A stretch of 14,026 nt of DNA from Tieghemiomyces parasiticus (taxonomy: Eukaryota; Kickxellomycota; Dimargaritomycetes; Dimargaritales; Dimargaritaceae). The position numbers and the translations under genes were made by a program. The notes beneath the pieces were generated by a model. The model did no database searches. It was not told where the DNA came from and saw nothing but the letters and a program-made list of their open reading frames with translations. The stretch lies in NCBI GenBank assembly GCA_027575765.1, contig JANBPT010001122.1:1-14026 (forward strand), read 5' to 3'. Every line of letters begins with the position of its first letter. Within the stretch, counting starts at the first letter, position 1. Shown here piece by piece: positions 1 to 8,213 of this stretch.

Positions 1-222
1 GAATTCAGAGGCACTATCGAATCCCTCGTCGCTTCGTCGGTGCGGATCTTCCAGCTGCTTGTAGAAGAACACACGAAGCGAGGAGCGCAGAATGAATTTC
101 ATCGATTGCCGCACCCCCCTTCCTTCACTTTTACCCTCCTCCGCATCTCAACCATCGGCGCCAGCCGAAGCAATAGGGCGCGGAGCTCTCAGCGGGAATG
201 TCATCAATACCCACACTGGTAG
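1..222 (+). CDS. Probable 3' end of a gene cut by the window edge
   Basis: Frame 1 is open from the first base to a TAG at 220-222, giving 73 residues with no start in view. The first 38 or so codons look coding: a mixed, amphipathic helical stretch (roughly residues 4-32, with the pattern IESLVASSVRIFQLLVEEH) with few third-position A. The part after about codon 40 is Ser/Pro/Arg-rich and less convincing, so the true end or a splice site may lie near base 110-120. Another frame is open only to 105. I do not recognise a family. An internal ATG further in would give only a short peptide, so I treat this as a terminal exon rather than a complete gene. It could still be chance, since an open run of this length is not rare. 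Confidence 0.33.
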   Translation, partial: EFRGTIESLVASSVRIFQLLVEEHTKRGAQNEFHRLPHPPSFTFTLLRISTIGASRSNRARSSQRECHQYPHW

Positions 223-1178
223 GGTACAGGATTGCCCACCCTCCCTGAGCATGATCTCGAGTCCAGGGTGCGAGATCAACTGCGCTCCCGCAAACACCGG
301 GGCGACCTGCCACTCGAGAGTGTTAAGGACCATCAATCATACGTATTTTTAAGTGAGAGTCAGTTTCCTCCTCTGCAAGACAGACAGAGTGCCCTGTCAT
401 ATTGGCCACATCATTGAAGTTTCGGCAGGCTTAGAGTGGAAGTTAGCTTGGAGACTGACAAGAGTACTGTCCGTGAACCAGGTCCAATAGGGTTACGCGT
501 CACCACGGCAGTCGCAAATTGAGACACAATCCATACACTTGTCGCTCGATATGCCAAATACTGATCATCATACTAGGTACGGACGCAGCCGCTGGACCAG
601 GGACGCACACCTGGCTACCCACCGAGTCTTTTTCCATTAATCGGCTTCCCAACCACGAGGAATCGGAGATTGAGAATACCTGGGCTGGCCGGTTATCTTA
701 TCATAATGACACATGCTCGGCGTTGTGAAGCTAGGCCCGAGTCGTGGGTGGATTGCTAGTTGGCCCCTTCTAGGCTACTGGTAGAACTCTGTACAGAGCT
801 TGACCCCACCCTCTTCTCTTTCCTGCTTCTCTGGGTGTGCGTCGTTCTACTTTTTGCGAACGGGTTGATCTTCCTGGTTCTCCGTGACCATCAACTGATA
901 ATCAATTCGACTTAAATATGCAAAATCCAAATCGGGCGTCAGCAGTGTGTATTTACAATGACCTGCGGCGGCGTTTGCCAAGGGTATGTCTGCTTAAGTG
1001 AAAATCTAAAAGGAGCTACGATCGCAAATGGTACAAAATCTATGAAGGAAAAGGGGCGGGGCAGCTTATTAAACTACAAAGAATAAAAACGGCCAGGGAA
1101 AGTGGAGCAGGCAGCCAGTACAGAGAATAGAGGAACCTAACGGGATAAAAATAGTATCGACCGGCACCGTAGGCGGTA
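223..1178. other. Intergenic stretch, nothing recognised
   Basis: No open frame here has coding character. A GTATGT (985-990) matches a fungal splice donor, but I could not pair it with a convincing branch site and acceptor. The right end (about 1065-1178) is A-rich on the plus strand and should hold the 3' untranslated region of the minus-strand gene at 1179-1640. The best poly(A)-like hexamer on that strand is a weak AATAAG near 1066-1071. Confidence 0.5.
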
Positions 1179-1640
1179 CTAAAGCAGGGAGCCCGCGGCC
1201 ACCAAGATAGCAGCGCCAGCGAGGGTGAGTGACACAGCTAACGTTTCTTGGCTACCGGCCTGACCAGCGGTTGCCACGGTAGTGTTTCCAACCTCGTAAC
1301 CGAACGGGGAGCCATCGTTGGGTAGCTTGATCATGGCCCGGTAGGCCTGCACACACGGGTAGAAGCACTCACTCTTCTTAGCGTATTCAGGGTCGGTCAC
1401 GTTGGTAGCCACGTAGTCACAGCTACTCCGGCACTGGTCGTAGGTCTGCATTGGGACCTGCAAACAGTTTTGTACGCACATTTCGGTAGGTTGGCCCTGG
1501 CATTCGTAGGTCACGAAGCATTTGAGGTTACTGGGGATGCGCGTGTTGGGCGGAACCAACATGTATGTGGCCTGGGCGTGGACCGAGGCCATTGCGGTTA
1601 GAGCGAGAGCGACGGCAGCAGCGAGCGGTGAACACCCCAT
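1179..1640 (-). CDS. Small secreted Cys-rich protein with C-terminal GPI-anchor signal
   Basis: An intronless 153-residue protein. The ATG at 1640 sits in GCCACCATGG, a perfect Kozak context, and a signal peptide follows at once (residues 1-22, hydrophobic core AAAVALALTAMA, likely cut at VHA/QA). The frame stays open 25 codons further upstream but reaches only a TTG, so the shorter start is right. The mature part has eight cysteines (41, 47, 55, 59, 70, 74, 92, 96), enough for four disulfides, including three CX3C pairs. N-glycosylation sequons lie at N80 and N119. The last 20 residues are hydrophobic after a small-residue region (AGQAGS), the usual layout of a GPI-attachment signal. I infer a cell-surface or wall-bound protein; its function is unknown. 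The CX3C pairs and overall plan recur in the gene at 3949-4431 on the same strand. That secretion and anchoring occur is inferred from motifs alone. Confidence 0.82.
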   Translation of the reverse strand: MGCSPLAAAVALALTAMASVHAQATYMLVPPNTRIPSNLKCFVTYECQGQPTEMCVQNCLQVPMQTYDQCRSSCDYVATNVTDPEYAKKSECFYPCVQAYRAMIKLPNDGSPFGYEVGNTTVATAGQAGSQETLAVSLTLAGAAILVAAGSLL

Positions 1641-1887
1641 GGTGGCGAGCCCAGAGCGGAGAACGTAAGCTAGCCAGGTAAGAGGGTAGGGGGTGGTAAA
1701 TAATTGAGGGGGCAAGGGCAGGGTGAAGACAGAAACTTTAAGATTAAATTTGACTCGTCAAGGCCAGTTCACGGTCACAAACGATAAAGTAAAAATAAAA
1801 AGATGAAGAGCGGCTAAATCTAAAATGATTGTAATGAACAAAAGGAGCGTGTGGGTAGAGGTTTAGGGCATGGCCCCAGGCTCGGAG

Positions 1888-1895
1888 TTTATATA
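1888..1895 (-). promoter_or_regulatory. TATA box (TATATAAA) upstream of the 1179-1640 gene
   Basis: The minus strand reads TATATAAA, a canonical TATA box, about 248 bp before the ATG. That implies a leader of roughly 200 nt, or an intron within it; I could not identify one. The sense strand between box and start has pyrimidine-rich runs, as is common in fungal leaders. Confidence 0.5.
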
Positions 1896-2473
1896 TTAGA
1901 CGACGCATGGGTTGGGATGGCGAGAGAGTAAAAAAAGGAAATGATCCCGGTGGGTATCTACGAGATGATCGAGGTGGTGTGCGTCAGCCAAGGGAAACGG
2001 CGGAGTGGTGAAAAATAGAAAGGTGAGGAAGAGGGAGGGGGTGGGAGTGGCAGTGTAAGGTTGCTATGCCATTTACAATTAACACCCAGGCGCGCATATC
2101 CAGCCACAACGATCGGTCATCTTCACCAATTTACTCTTAGAATAATTCCGTATTACTGCAGGCGAAAAAGCGGCTGGTTACGACAGCGGAGAGAAAAGGA
2201 CCAAGCGAAGGTGAAAGTGAAAGGGAGAGGGAGAGATAGATGGTCGAGTAAAGGAGCGCACAGTAGGAACGGGGAAGCATAGCGAATAGAGAGTGTTCGC
2301 TTTCTTTGTTTCCTCGTCTGGTGGGGGTGATTGTACAGGACGCGAAGGATATCCCTCTGTCCTAGCGAGGAAGGGAGAGCACTGGCCTCCGCCATGCCCT
2401 CGCGGTATCAACATCGGACTGGGCACATACGCCCAAAACGGCAGCCGTAGGGAGAACGTAACGCGAGAGAAGA

Positions 2474-2518
2474 GGGGGGGGGGTAAAGGAAGAGAGGGGG
2501 TGGGTGTGGAGGTCCGGG
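2474..2518 (+). other. Possible G-quadruplex tract
   Basis: Four G runs on the plus strand: ten Gs at 2474-2483, five at 2496-2500, three at 2502-2504 and three at 2516-2518. The loops are about 12, 1 and 11 nt. Two loops are long, so folding is possible but not assured. The tract lies just upstream of the open frame at 2549. Confidence 0.35.
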
Positions 2519-2548
2519 TCCCGGAATTCTTAATTTTTGGGACCGTAG

Positions 2549-2848
2549 ATCGTCGTCGCTCTGCTCTCTGCCCCTCTCGCGTCGGCACAGGCTGCTTCTA
2601 ACTCTGCCTGTACATTCGCGATCCGCTCGGCCCCGAACCTCACGAACCACGTGGATGGTACTCCTTGGACCGGCGTGCCTGGTCTCAGCGTGGCGCTCGA
2701 GAAACTTGGCGAAGGAAGGAAGGGGGGGGTCATGGTGACCCCGACAGGCACCAAATATACGGCCTCCGATAGATGCCCATTGGGCGAAATGACACCAGCG
2801 TGGTGGTTCTCTATCGCTATTGTGCAGATAGGTATGCAATGTAATTAG
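2549..2848 (+). CDS. Possible exon of a secreted protein gene
   Basis: The frame opens just after a TAG (2546-2548) that could equally be a splice acceptor (ACCGTAG). Its first residues, IVVALLSAPLASAQA, look like the second half of a signal peptide with an ASA cleavage site. The 85 following residues include an N-glycosylation sequon (the NLT at about residue 33) and three cysteines. Over the first 50 codons third positions are nearly all C, T or G, like the firm genes here. The start codon is missing: the nearest well-placed ATG (2393, good Kozak context) has a following GTATCA donor that gives the wrong phase. It may therefore be a pseudogene fragment or have an unseen first exon. The opposite strand is open for 180 codons across the same bases, so strand choice is not certain. 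Function unknown. Confidence 0.33.
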   Translation: MVVALLSAPLASAQAASNSACTFAIRSAPNLTNHVDGTPWTGVPGLSVALEKLGEGRKGGVMVTPTGTKYTASDRCPLGEMTPAWWFSIAIVQIGMQCN

Positions 2849-3948
2849 TAAGGGTTCATAGTTGACGGCCAGAAAAGTGAGCGGGAAGCCAAAATAGGCG
2901 ACTGGTAGTATGTACCGGATAACATCAGCACCCATCGTGTGCCTAATCAATGAATCCGAGAGGCGCTTAAATTGAGCTAAACACCCGTGGATTGCAGGGG
3001 TTGGATGTCAAGTCCCCAATTTATTTACTTCGCCACGGTGTAGGCCGGCCGTAAAGCTGGGGTGGATGTATACTACTAAATGGAGAGCATAGACCACCTC
3101 AATAATACAACGCCGATGATAGGACTGGCTGCCGTGACTAACCCTCCTTCCCAAACCGGGGTATTAGATAGATGGAGTGTCTAGATCAAGAGTACTATGA
3201 ACTTGCTTCATTTTCAGTTCTTCGCCAGAATAGGTAGGCTGAAGGAATGAAGGGGTCGCTACTACTTGATGGAGCGAGAGGGACATATAGGCCTAGTCAA
3301 TCTCGGAGAATTTCCAACACACTGGACCTGGCCTAGGTGGCCGGTGAAAGATTTTCCAGCTCGACAAGCCAGAAGTACTGCCACTGTCCTTATGACGCCA
3401 TGAGGTCGCTTATTTTTTGAAGGCGAACAGTGATGCACTACTGGCTACGTCCGTGCCCGTACAGTCCAAAAATGGCAAACTCTCCGACTCTGGGAGCGGT
3501 CGTCACCACCACGCTGCCAGCCTAGAAATGATTGACAAAGTTAGTGTCATCGCAGAGGAATGGGTTTATTATGCACCGTGGACCGGTGTGGTTGGTAGAA
3601 AAAATGAGGGGAGTGCTACTGGAGTTTGGTTGGCAAGATGTGAAGAGAAGCGATAGATGCTATTGAAAATGCGCAGGAGGGAAAAAAGCTGGCTGGGAAG
3701 GCAGATATTATAAGGTTCCGCCGAATAATGGCGGTAAGGGAGATTCTTTAGCGTGGGGCTGCGGTTGCGTGGCGGACAAGCGGCTTGGCATGAGAAGCGT
3801 AAGCTGCACAGCAGCTAGTAAGTAGGGTATAAAGACATCAATAATTGAATGTTAAGCGCAGAGGTACGTCGAAAAGGCCGATGTGGTAAATTTGAATCCA
3901 GGCAAACGTGCCACAAGGGTTCACATTGCCGTAGTACTTGTCATTTCT
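2849..3948. other. Intergenic stretch, one weak open frame
   Basis: No gene recognised. A plus-strand frame is open at 3396-3656, but its only early start is a TTG and it shows no signal, domain or repeat. GTAAGC (about 3799) and GTAAGT (about 3819) are donor-like but have no clear partner. The part next to 3949 should contain the 3' untranslated region of the minus-strand gene; no AATAAA is visible there. Confidence 0.45.
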
Positions 3949-4431
3949 TTACGTATGGTTTAACAGGAAGACGGTGCTGGCAGCTAAACCAACTCCCCAG
4001 AGTCCTGCGGCGGCTGTTCCGTGGCCAGCCATCGCACCATTGGTACTAGAGGAGGCCGACGGGGCGGTCGAGGAAGCAGAAGTGGTGGGCCCCCCGATGT
4101 TCATCGTCGTGATATGGGTCCCATCTCCGCCGGCGATACTCTCGGCGTTTTCGATGGCGAATCCGGCTTTGGTGGGCTGGCTGCTGCCGCCACTACCCTC
4201 GTCGGACGAGGCGTCTACGCAATTATTGACACAGTCGTCCCGGCGCTGTAACGACGACTGAAATTGGGGCCCGATGCGGGAGGACTGGCTGCATTGCTGT
4301 GTGCAGACAATTTGACGGCGAGTGAGCTGCGAGGCGGTGCGATGGGTGGCGTCGGCCGCGACGCCGGACGGGCCTGCGGCCAGGGCGAGACCAAGGGCTA
4401 TCAGGACGAGGTAGTGCTGTGAAGGGGCCAT
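3949..4431 (-). CDS. Small secreted twin-CX3C protein with Ser/Thr-rich stalk and GPI-anchor signal
   Basis: A 160-residue intronless protein. Residues 1-27 form a signal peptide (hydrophobic YLVLIALGLALAAG, likely cut near VAA/DA). Two cysteine pairs follow, C43/C47 and C67/C71, giving CX3C-x19-CX3C. Two dibasic sites, RR at 38-39 and 63-64, could be cut by a Kex2-type protease; the first lies four residues before C43 and would release a short pro-segment. Residues 78-130 are rich in Ser, Thr, Gly and Ala, an O-glycosylated stalk in appearance, and the C-terminus (about 143-157) is hydrophobic as in GPI signals. The ATG context (TTCATCATGG, A at -3) is good. The pairs CTQQC and CVNNC resemble CVQNC and CRSSC in the protein at 1179-1640, suggesting distant paralogues. 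Function unknown; a surface or wall protein is inferred. Confidence 0.78.
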   Translation of the reverse strand: MAPSQHYLVLIALGLALAAGPSGVAADATHRTASQLTRRQIVCTQQCSQSSRIGPQFQSSLQRRDDCVNNCVDASSDEGSGGSSQPTKAGFAIENAESIAGGDGTHITTMNIGGPTTSASSTAPSASSSTNGAMAGHGTAAAGLWGVGLAASTVFLLNHT

Positions 4432-5248
4432 GATGAACCAATGGATGAGAGCGAGAAAAGGGTTGGGGTATGTAGGGAGAGTGAAGGACCTTGAGAGGGG
4501 AGTGAACTATATAAAAAAATAAAAACGTTTGAAGGTGTATAGAGGATGAACGAGAAGGAGAGGGAGGAAAGGCGTTGCTTTAAAAATCCGAGGCAACGGG
4601 CGAGGTGCACGAAAGGAAGGACGGTGAGGGAAGATCTGGCGGACCGCCGTCACGGTAGGAGCGGATCCCGCGCCGCGAAGGGAAGAGAGAAGGATCATGC
4701 CGAGTGGACTGGCCAAGGTCCCAAGTAAATATGCTGGGGCCCACCAATCAAAGAGTAGAGTGAGGCGTAGCGGAGAGGGGGAGTAAGGGAAATGCGAATG
4801 GATGGGCTGGAACGGCTCGAGCCATCAGAAGGATCACCACCTCTCACTTCCCTTCACTCCGCAGATAGTGCGGACCCTCCGTGCCTCGACCATAACAAGA
4901 GGTTACGATTGAATGTGGATATTCACTTGCGTATGAAGTACGACAGTGGTGTATGGCACCAGTTAATTTACACCTTGGGGAGGCACCATGTCGGGCAGTT
5001 GCCACCCAGCTCCAAAAGTCGACCAAGTTACTGACGTAATGGTGCCAACAGATCACTGATACAAGGTGCGCGGTTAGCTCGGAAGAAAGGTTTGTAGCTA
5101 ATAGAAATATGGGCTTCATTACTGAGGCTGATTGTCGACTCTGACAACCTTCTTTCCAAGACTAGCTCTCAGAGTCCATCCTTAAGGCCGTTATACCGCA
5201 TCTGAAGCGAACCGTGGTGCTCCCACTCTCACCTACTCAGACATCATC
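4432..5248. other. Shared upstream region between divergent genes
   Basis: This lies between the minus-strand gene at 3949-4431 and the plus-strand candidate at 5249, so it would hold both promoters. The first 300 bp are purine-rich on the plus strand. The last 35 bp before 5249 are a pyrimidine-rich leader (CTCCCACTCTCACCTACTC) ending in ATCATCATG. No convincing coding frame is present. Confidence 0.45.
4507..4516 (-). promoter_or_regulatory. TATA-like element upstream of the 3949-4431 gene
   Basis: The minus strand reads TTTTATATAG within a longer T-rich run (to about 4525). It lies about 77 bp before the ATG. The leader between them is pyrimidine-rich on the sense strand (CTCCC and CTCTC runs), a usual layout for an expressed fungal gene. 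Confidence 0.5.
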
Positions 5249-5680
5249 ATGAGGTCAAGGATTGTCCTCCTCGCCTTGCAGGCGCTTATCTTGCTCCCGA
5301 TGGCCTTAGTGGGGAGGGGTGGTTACTAATTTCCCCTCTTACTTCTGTTCAGGCATTTACTGGTTCGGAAAAGGCTAGTGTATCTGCATGCGGCACAACC
5401 TTGGCCGAGCAATGGTACCCTTGCGGTATCCGAAAGAGGTTTTGCGGTGCATAGACCAGGGTACTTTAAGAGTTACCTTTGTCGTGCTAAACCTGCACAC
5501 CAATGCGACCGAGCGACAGAGCTGGGTATCAGCCTTGATGTGGTTCCTGCACTTGGCTGCGGGGCACCTTTTCCACCCTGTTGCATCAACGGGACGGCTG
5601 CGTTTCCAGCGCCACCACTAAGGGAACAGTTACCCACCACGACGCAAAACAGTACCCTAGGGCCTTATCTGGGTAGGTAA
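5249..5680 (+). CDS. Candidate three-exon gene for a six-Cys secreted protein
   Basis: The proposed model is exons 5249-5308, 5353-5446 and 5520-5680, giving 104 residues. Exon 1 encodes a clear signal peptide (MRSRIVLLALQALILLPMAL) after an A at -3 and a pyrimidine-rich leader. Intron 1 (44 nt) has a textbook 3' end: TACTAAT at 5324-5330, a pyrimidine tract and CAG at 5350-5352. Its donor GTGGGG is weak. Intron 2 (73 nt; donor GTGCAT, CTAAAC at 5487, CAG at 5517-5519) removes an in-frame TAG at 5452 and joins two frames. The joined protein has cysteines at 33, 44, 51, 65, 72 and 73, sequons at N75 and N95, and a Pro/Thr tail. Both donors being poor is the main doubt; a decaying gene is the alternative. 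Small Cys-rich secreted proteins are often wall or host-interaction proteins; no family is recognised. Confidence 0.37.
5324..5352 (+). promoter_or_regulatory. Intron 3' end: branch site, pyrimidine tract, acceptor
   Basis: TACTAAT (near the fungal branch consensus TACTAAC) is followed by TTCCCCTCTTACTTCTGTTCAG. This is the best splice signal in the window and the main reason to believe a spliced gene starts at 5249. Confidence 0.5.
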
Positions 5681-6946
5681 TATTCCATCGTCCATTCCTT
5701 AATCATGCGAAACGGAGCACCTCAGAGAGGTCCCTTCTCCCCGTCCATACTTCCTCCTCTCACCATACCCCGCAGAGCTCCCCCCTCCGCCTTTACTGGT
5801 AAGCCAAGAATCGTGGTGGTGGCGGTGGTACCAGGAATGTGAATAAATTCTCCTTGGAGGGGGGTAGGTTTGGTATTGATTAGGATCGGCCTCGTCACGC
5901 TGGTCTACCTCGGCTTACGATGACCGCCACCGTCACTACTGCCGCCGAGATTACTGTGCCTTGCATTCACTGACGGAGGAAGTTACCTATCGACCCCCGT
6001 TACTAGGTACTTTCCACAGTGACACCGTCATTAGCTAATCGGCCAGCTCTATGCCGGATCAAACGGTTAACGGCCCGTCGGTCTGTTCATTCTTACCTCC
6101 ATTTTTTTTCTCATTGCCATGCAAATTCTCCGACTGGCTGCCCTAATACGAGCCACTGGCCATAGGTCACAGGCTACAAGATAATCAGTCGATCTCATGG
6201 TGTGGTGACAAGAGAGCCCACCACGATGTGTGTACAAATCCCAGGATGTCTACCGGATGAGGATGGAGTCAGGAAGCTATCAGAAAGTGCCATGACTGGC
6301 CTCATTAGCCAATTTTTCGAGACGGCACGTAAGAATAAAATATGGAGGCCATATTGATGGATTATTGTGAGAAAGCTTAACCGTGTGTCGTGGTTAAGCC
6401 CGCCTGTAGAGCCCATGTAATGAAGCATAGGATGAGTAGTGTTTAGTTTAACTCTAGATAGAGTCATCCCAAAACCGTATCGCTAGGGTATGGTTGGTCA
6501 TCTATGATACTTTTTGCACTGAGGACAAAAACTCTAACATAGCAACGGGTCTAAAGAGTAAGTAAAAAAAAAACAGGGTGGATACATGGGACAGGTTGGC
6601 CGAAGCAATTAGTATGTTTTCCGAGGGGGGGCTTCTACAAAGTCTAAGGTTTCGAACGAAATGTGAATGTAATGACCACACTCTTTCAGCAGGGTCTAAT
6701 ACACCGGCAGTGCAGAGGGACTGGGCTACATAGATCTCACCGCCAAAGCAAGGGAAGATGGTATAGCGATGAGCATTACAAAAGAGACCACGATCTTGAT
6801 GCTGGGAGTGTTACCATGTGCAGCCACCATGTAAGTGGATGTACCAGATGGAGATATACTGATTACGAGGTTTCGACAACCTCAACTGAATACCACATGA
6901 CCCTCTCTTCTTACCCCCAGGTCCTTCATATACAAAAAGTTGTATA
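5681..6946. other. Intergenic stretch before the transposon
   Basis: No gene recognised. A GTAAGC at about 5799 follows an acceptor-like CCCCGCAG (near 5774), so a small further exon of the 5249 gene is possible but unsupported. Open frames at 6195-6467 (minus) and 6663-6947 (plus) have no signal, membrane or domain features. There are short homopolymers (T8 near 6107, A9 near 6565) and one perfect 8-bp hairpin, listed separately. Confidence 0.45.
6375..6399. repeat. Perfect 8-bp hairpin
   Basis: GCTTAACC at 6375-6382 and GGTTAAGC at 6392-6399 pair exactly around a 9-nt loop. No T run follows and no gene is adjacent, so no role is assigned; in 14 kb this may be chance. Confidence 0.4.
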
Positions 6947-6972
6947 GATGCCACAAAATATTGTGAGGATTT
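6947..6972 (+). repeat. Left terminal inverted repeat of the mariner element
   Basis: It reads GATGCCACAAAATATTGTG then AGGATTT. It matches the reverse complement of 8214-8239 at 22 of 26 positions, with differences at positions 2, 6, 13 and 17, and is preceded by TA. Confidence 0.9.
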
Positions 6973-7104
6973 TAAGCGGGAGGTCTCAGATCGCAGTGTT
7001 TCAGACGAAGCCTAAGAGAGTCAACAATGGCAAATTGATTGGTATATACCACTCCAAGATTGCACCATTTGTTACTTCACAATTATCTTTTTTAACCACC
7101 CATC

Positions 7105-8194
7105 ATGTCTACTTTTCAAACCCCCTCCCCCACTCCACCCGCCTTAACCAGGTGTGATGTATGGGTTCTTGATTATAGTTGCTATCTGGAGGGCCGCAAG
7201 GCAGATGATATTCTAAATGTTTTGACTTACAAGCTGGGCCTGGCTGCTCCTAGCCACTCCACCACCTACAGGTGGCTGGCTTGCTTTTGCACAGGCCACT
7301 GCTCGTTTGCAGATGACCCTTATTCTGGCCGCCCATCAGATGACATTGGCGGATATTATGGGGATGTGATCCTGAGACGGTCGGAGGAAGACCCTCGACT
7401 TACTGCTGAGCAGCTGGCCTGGGCCTGCCATACTTCCCCTAGTACCATGCGCAATGTCCTGCACAATAACCTGGGGTTGCACAGCTACTTCGATTGCTGG
7501 ATCCCCCACAACCTCATTGATAACCAGCGCCACTAGCGGATACGGTTTGCCCACCGAGTCTCTGGAGAAGTTTGACAGGGCCAGTGACTACTTGCTGGAC
7601 TCCATCGTTACAGGCGACGAGACTTGGACGTGTCTTTATGATCCTCTCTGCTAACTCTAGTTTTTAGAGGCGGGGTCCTAAAAATGGCCCTGTCCCAACT
7701 GAGACCCACTGGCGCCATACCACACCCAAGGTGATGCCGGCCATTTATTTTTCACCAGGCATGGCCTATAACACCTGAGTGTCCAGCCTCATGGGTGTCA
7801 AGGTCTCCACCGAATTCTGTGTAGAGTACGGGCCGAAGCCCATGCTCCAGGCCTGGGTGGAGGCACGAGGAAGTCTGGACCTTCCTCCATGACTCTACCA
7901 TGATAATGCACCACCCCATCGTGCTGCAGCTACTCAGGCCTACATTTCCGCCTCTAAACTCAAGCTTCTTTTTCCCCCTCCCTACAGTCTTGATCTTGCC
8001 TCCTGCGACTTCGTGCTGTTCAGGAATATCAAACAGCGGCTGAGGGGATATAAAGTTCACCATGGTGGAGGCGGCCGTGGACGCCTGGCAATCGGAGCTG
8101 GCCGAGCTCCAGCCAAAATGCCTTAGAAGCGTGCTATGATCGTTGGATAGGAAGGGCTCGCCGAGTGGTACAAAGTCCCGGTAACTATATTTAG
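7105..8194 (+). pseudogene. Broken mariner transposase
   Basis: The gene starts at the ATG at 7105, which runs in one frame for 143 codons to a TAG at 7534. In that part residues 15-60 form the first helix-turn-helix (EGRKADDIL to HSTTYRWLA). The RPSD linker is at 76-79, the second helix-turn-helix at about 85-122, and the mariner motif WIPHNL at 132-137. The catalytic domain continues in other frames. TGDETW carries the first Asp (7616-7618, second frame). YHDNAPPH carries the second (7902-7904) and ASCDFVLF the third (8007-8009), both in the third frame with 34 residues between. The tail, with YDRWIGRARRVVQ, ends at TAG 8192-8194 in yet another frame. A TGA at 7890-7892 also interrupts it. 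Intact mariner transposases are about 345 residues; this span fits that with small indels. It cuts and pastes DNA at TA sites in working copies; this copy cannot. Confidence 0.92.
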
Positions 8195-8213
8195 TTAACG
8201 CTATTTGCCTCGG

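Larger units (their letters stand above)
1641..2548. other. Promoter region with strong purine bias on the plus strand
   Basis: This stretch holds the leader and promoter of the minus-strand gene at 1179-1640. The plus strand is rich in G and A runs, notably about 1990-2060 and 2164-2290, so the sense strand of that gene is pyrimidine-rich. Several open frames of 70-140 codons here are most simply explained by the low stop density of purine/pyrimidine tracts and show no protein-like features. Confidence 0.45.

Noticed and set aside
1641..1715. 25-codon N-terminal extension of the 1179-1640 protein
   Set aside because: It begins at TTG, not ATG, and would bury the signal peptide; the ATG at 1640 has a perfect Kozak context.
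1869..1871. Upstream ATG followed by a two-codon frame before the 1179-1640 gene
   Set aside because: It lies so close to the TATA box that it is probably not transcribed.
2408..2950. 180-codon minus-strand open frame
   Set aside because: Arg/Pro-rich, low-complexity translation driven by a G-rich plus strand. The opposite frame at 2549-2848 has better codon character and a signal-peptide start.
2664..3600. Shared PWTGV words in two plus-strand frames (about 2666 and 3577)
   Set aside because: The match is about 19 of 26 bases with an 8-base core and no extension; within chance for 14 kb.
3402..3656. Plus-strand frame with a His-rich and a PWTGV segment
   Set aside because: No ATG near its start, no signal or domain, and no supporting splice sites.
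3880..3905. tRNA T-loop-like TTTGAATCC
   Set aside because: No acceptor stem, D arm or anticodon arm could be folded around it; no tRNA was found elsewhere either.
7336..7554. Minus-strand frame inside the transposon
   Set aside because: Shadow of the transposase coding strand.
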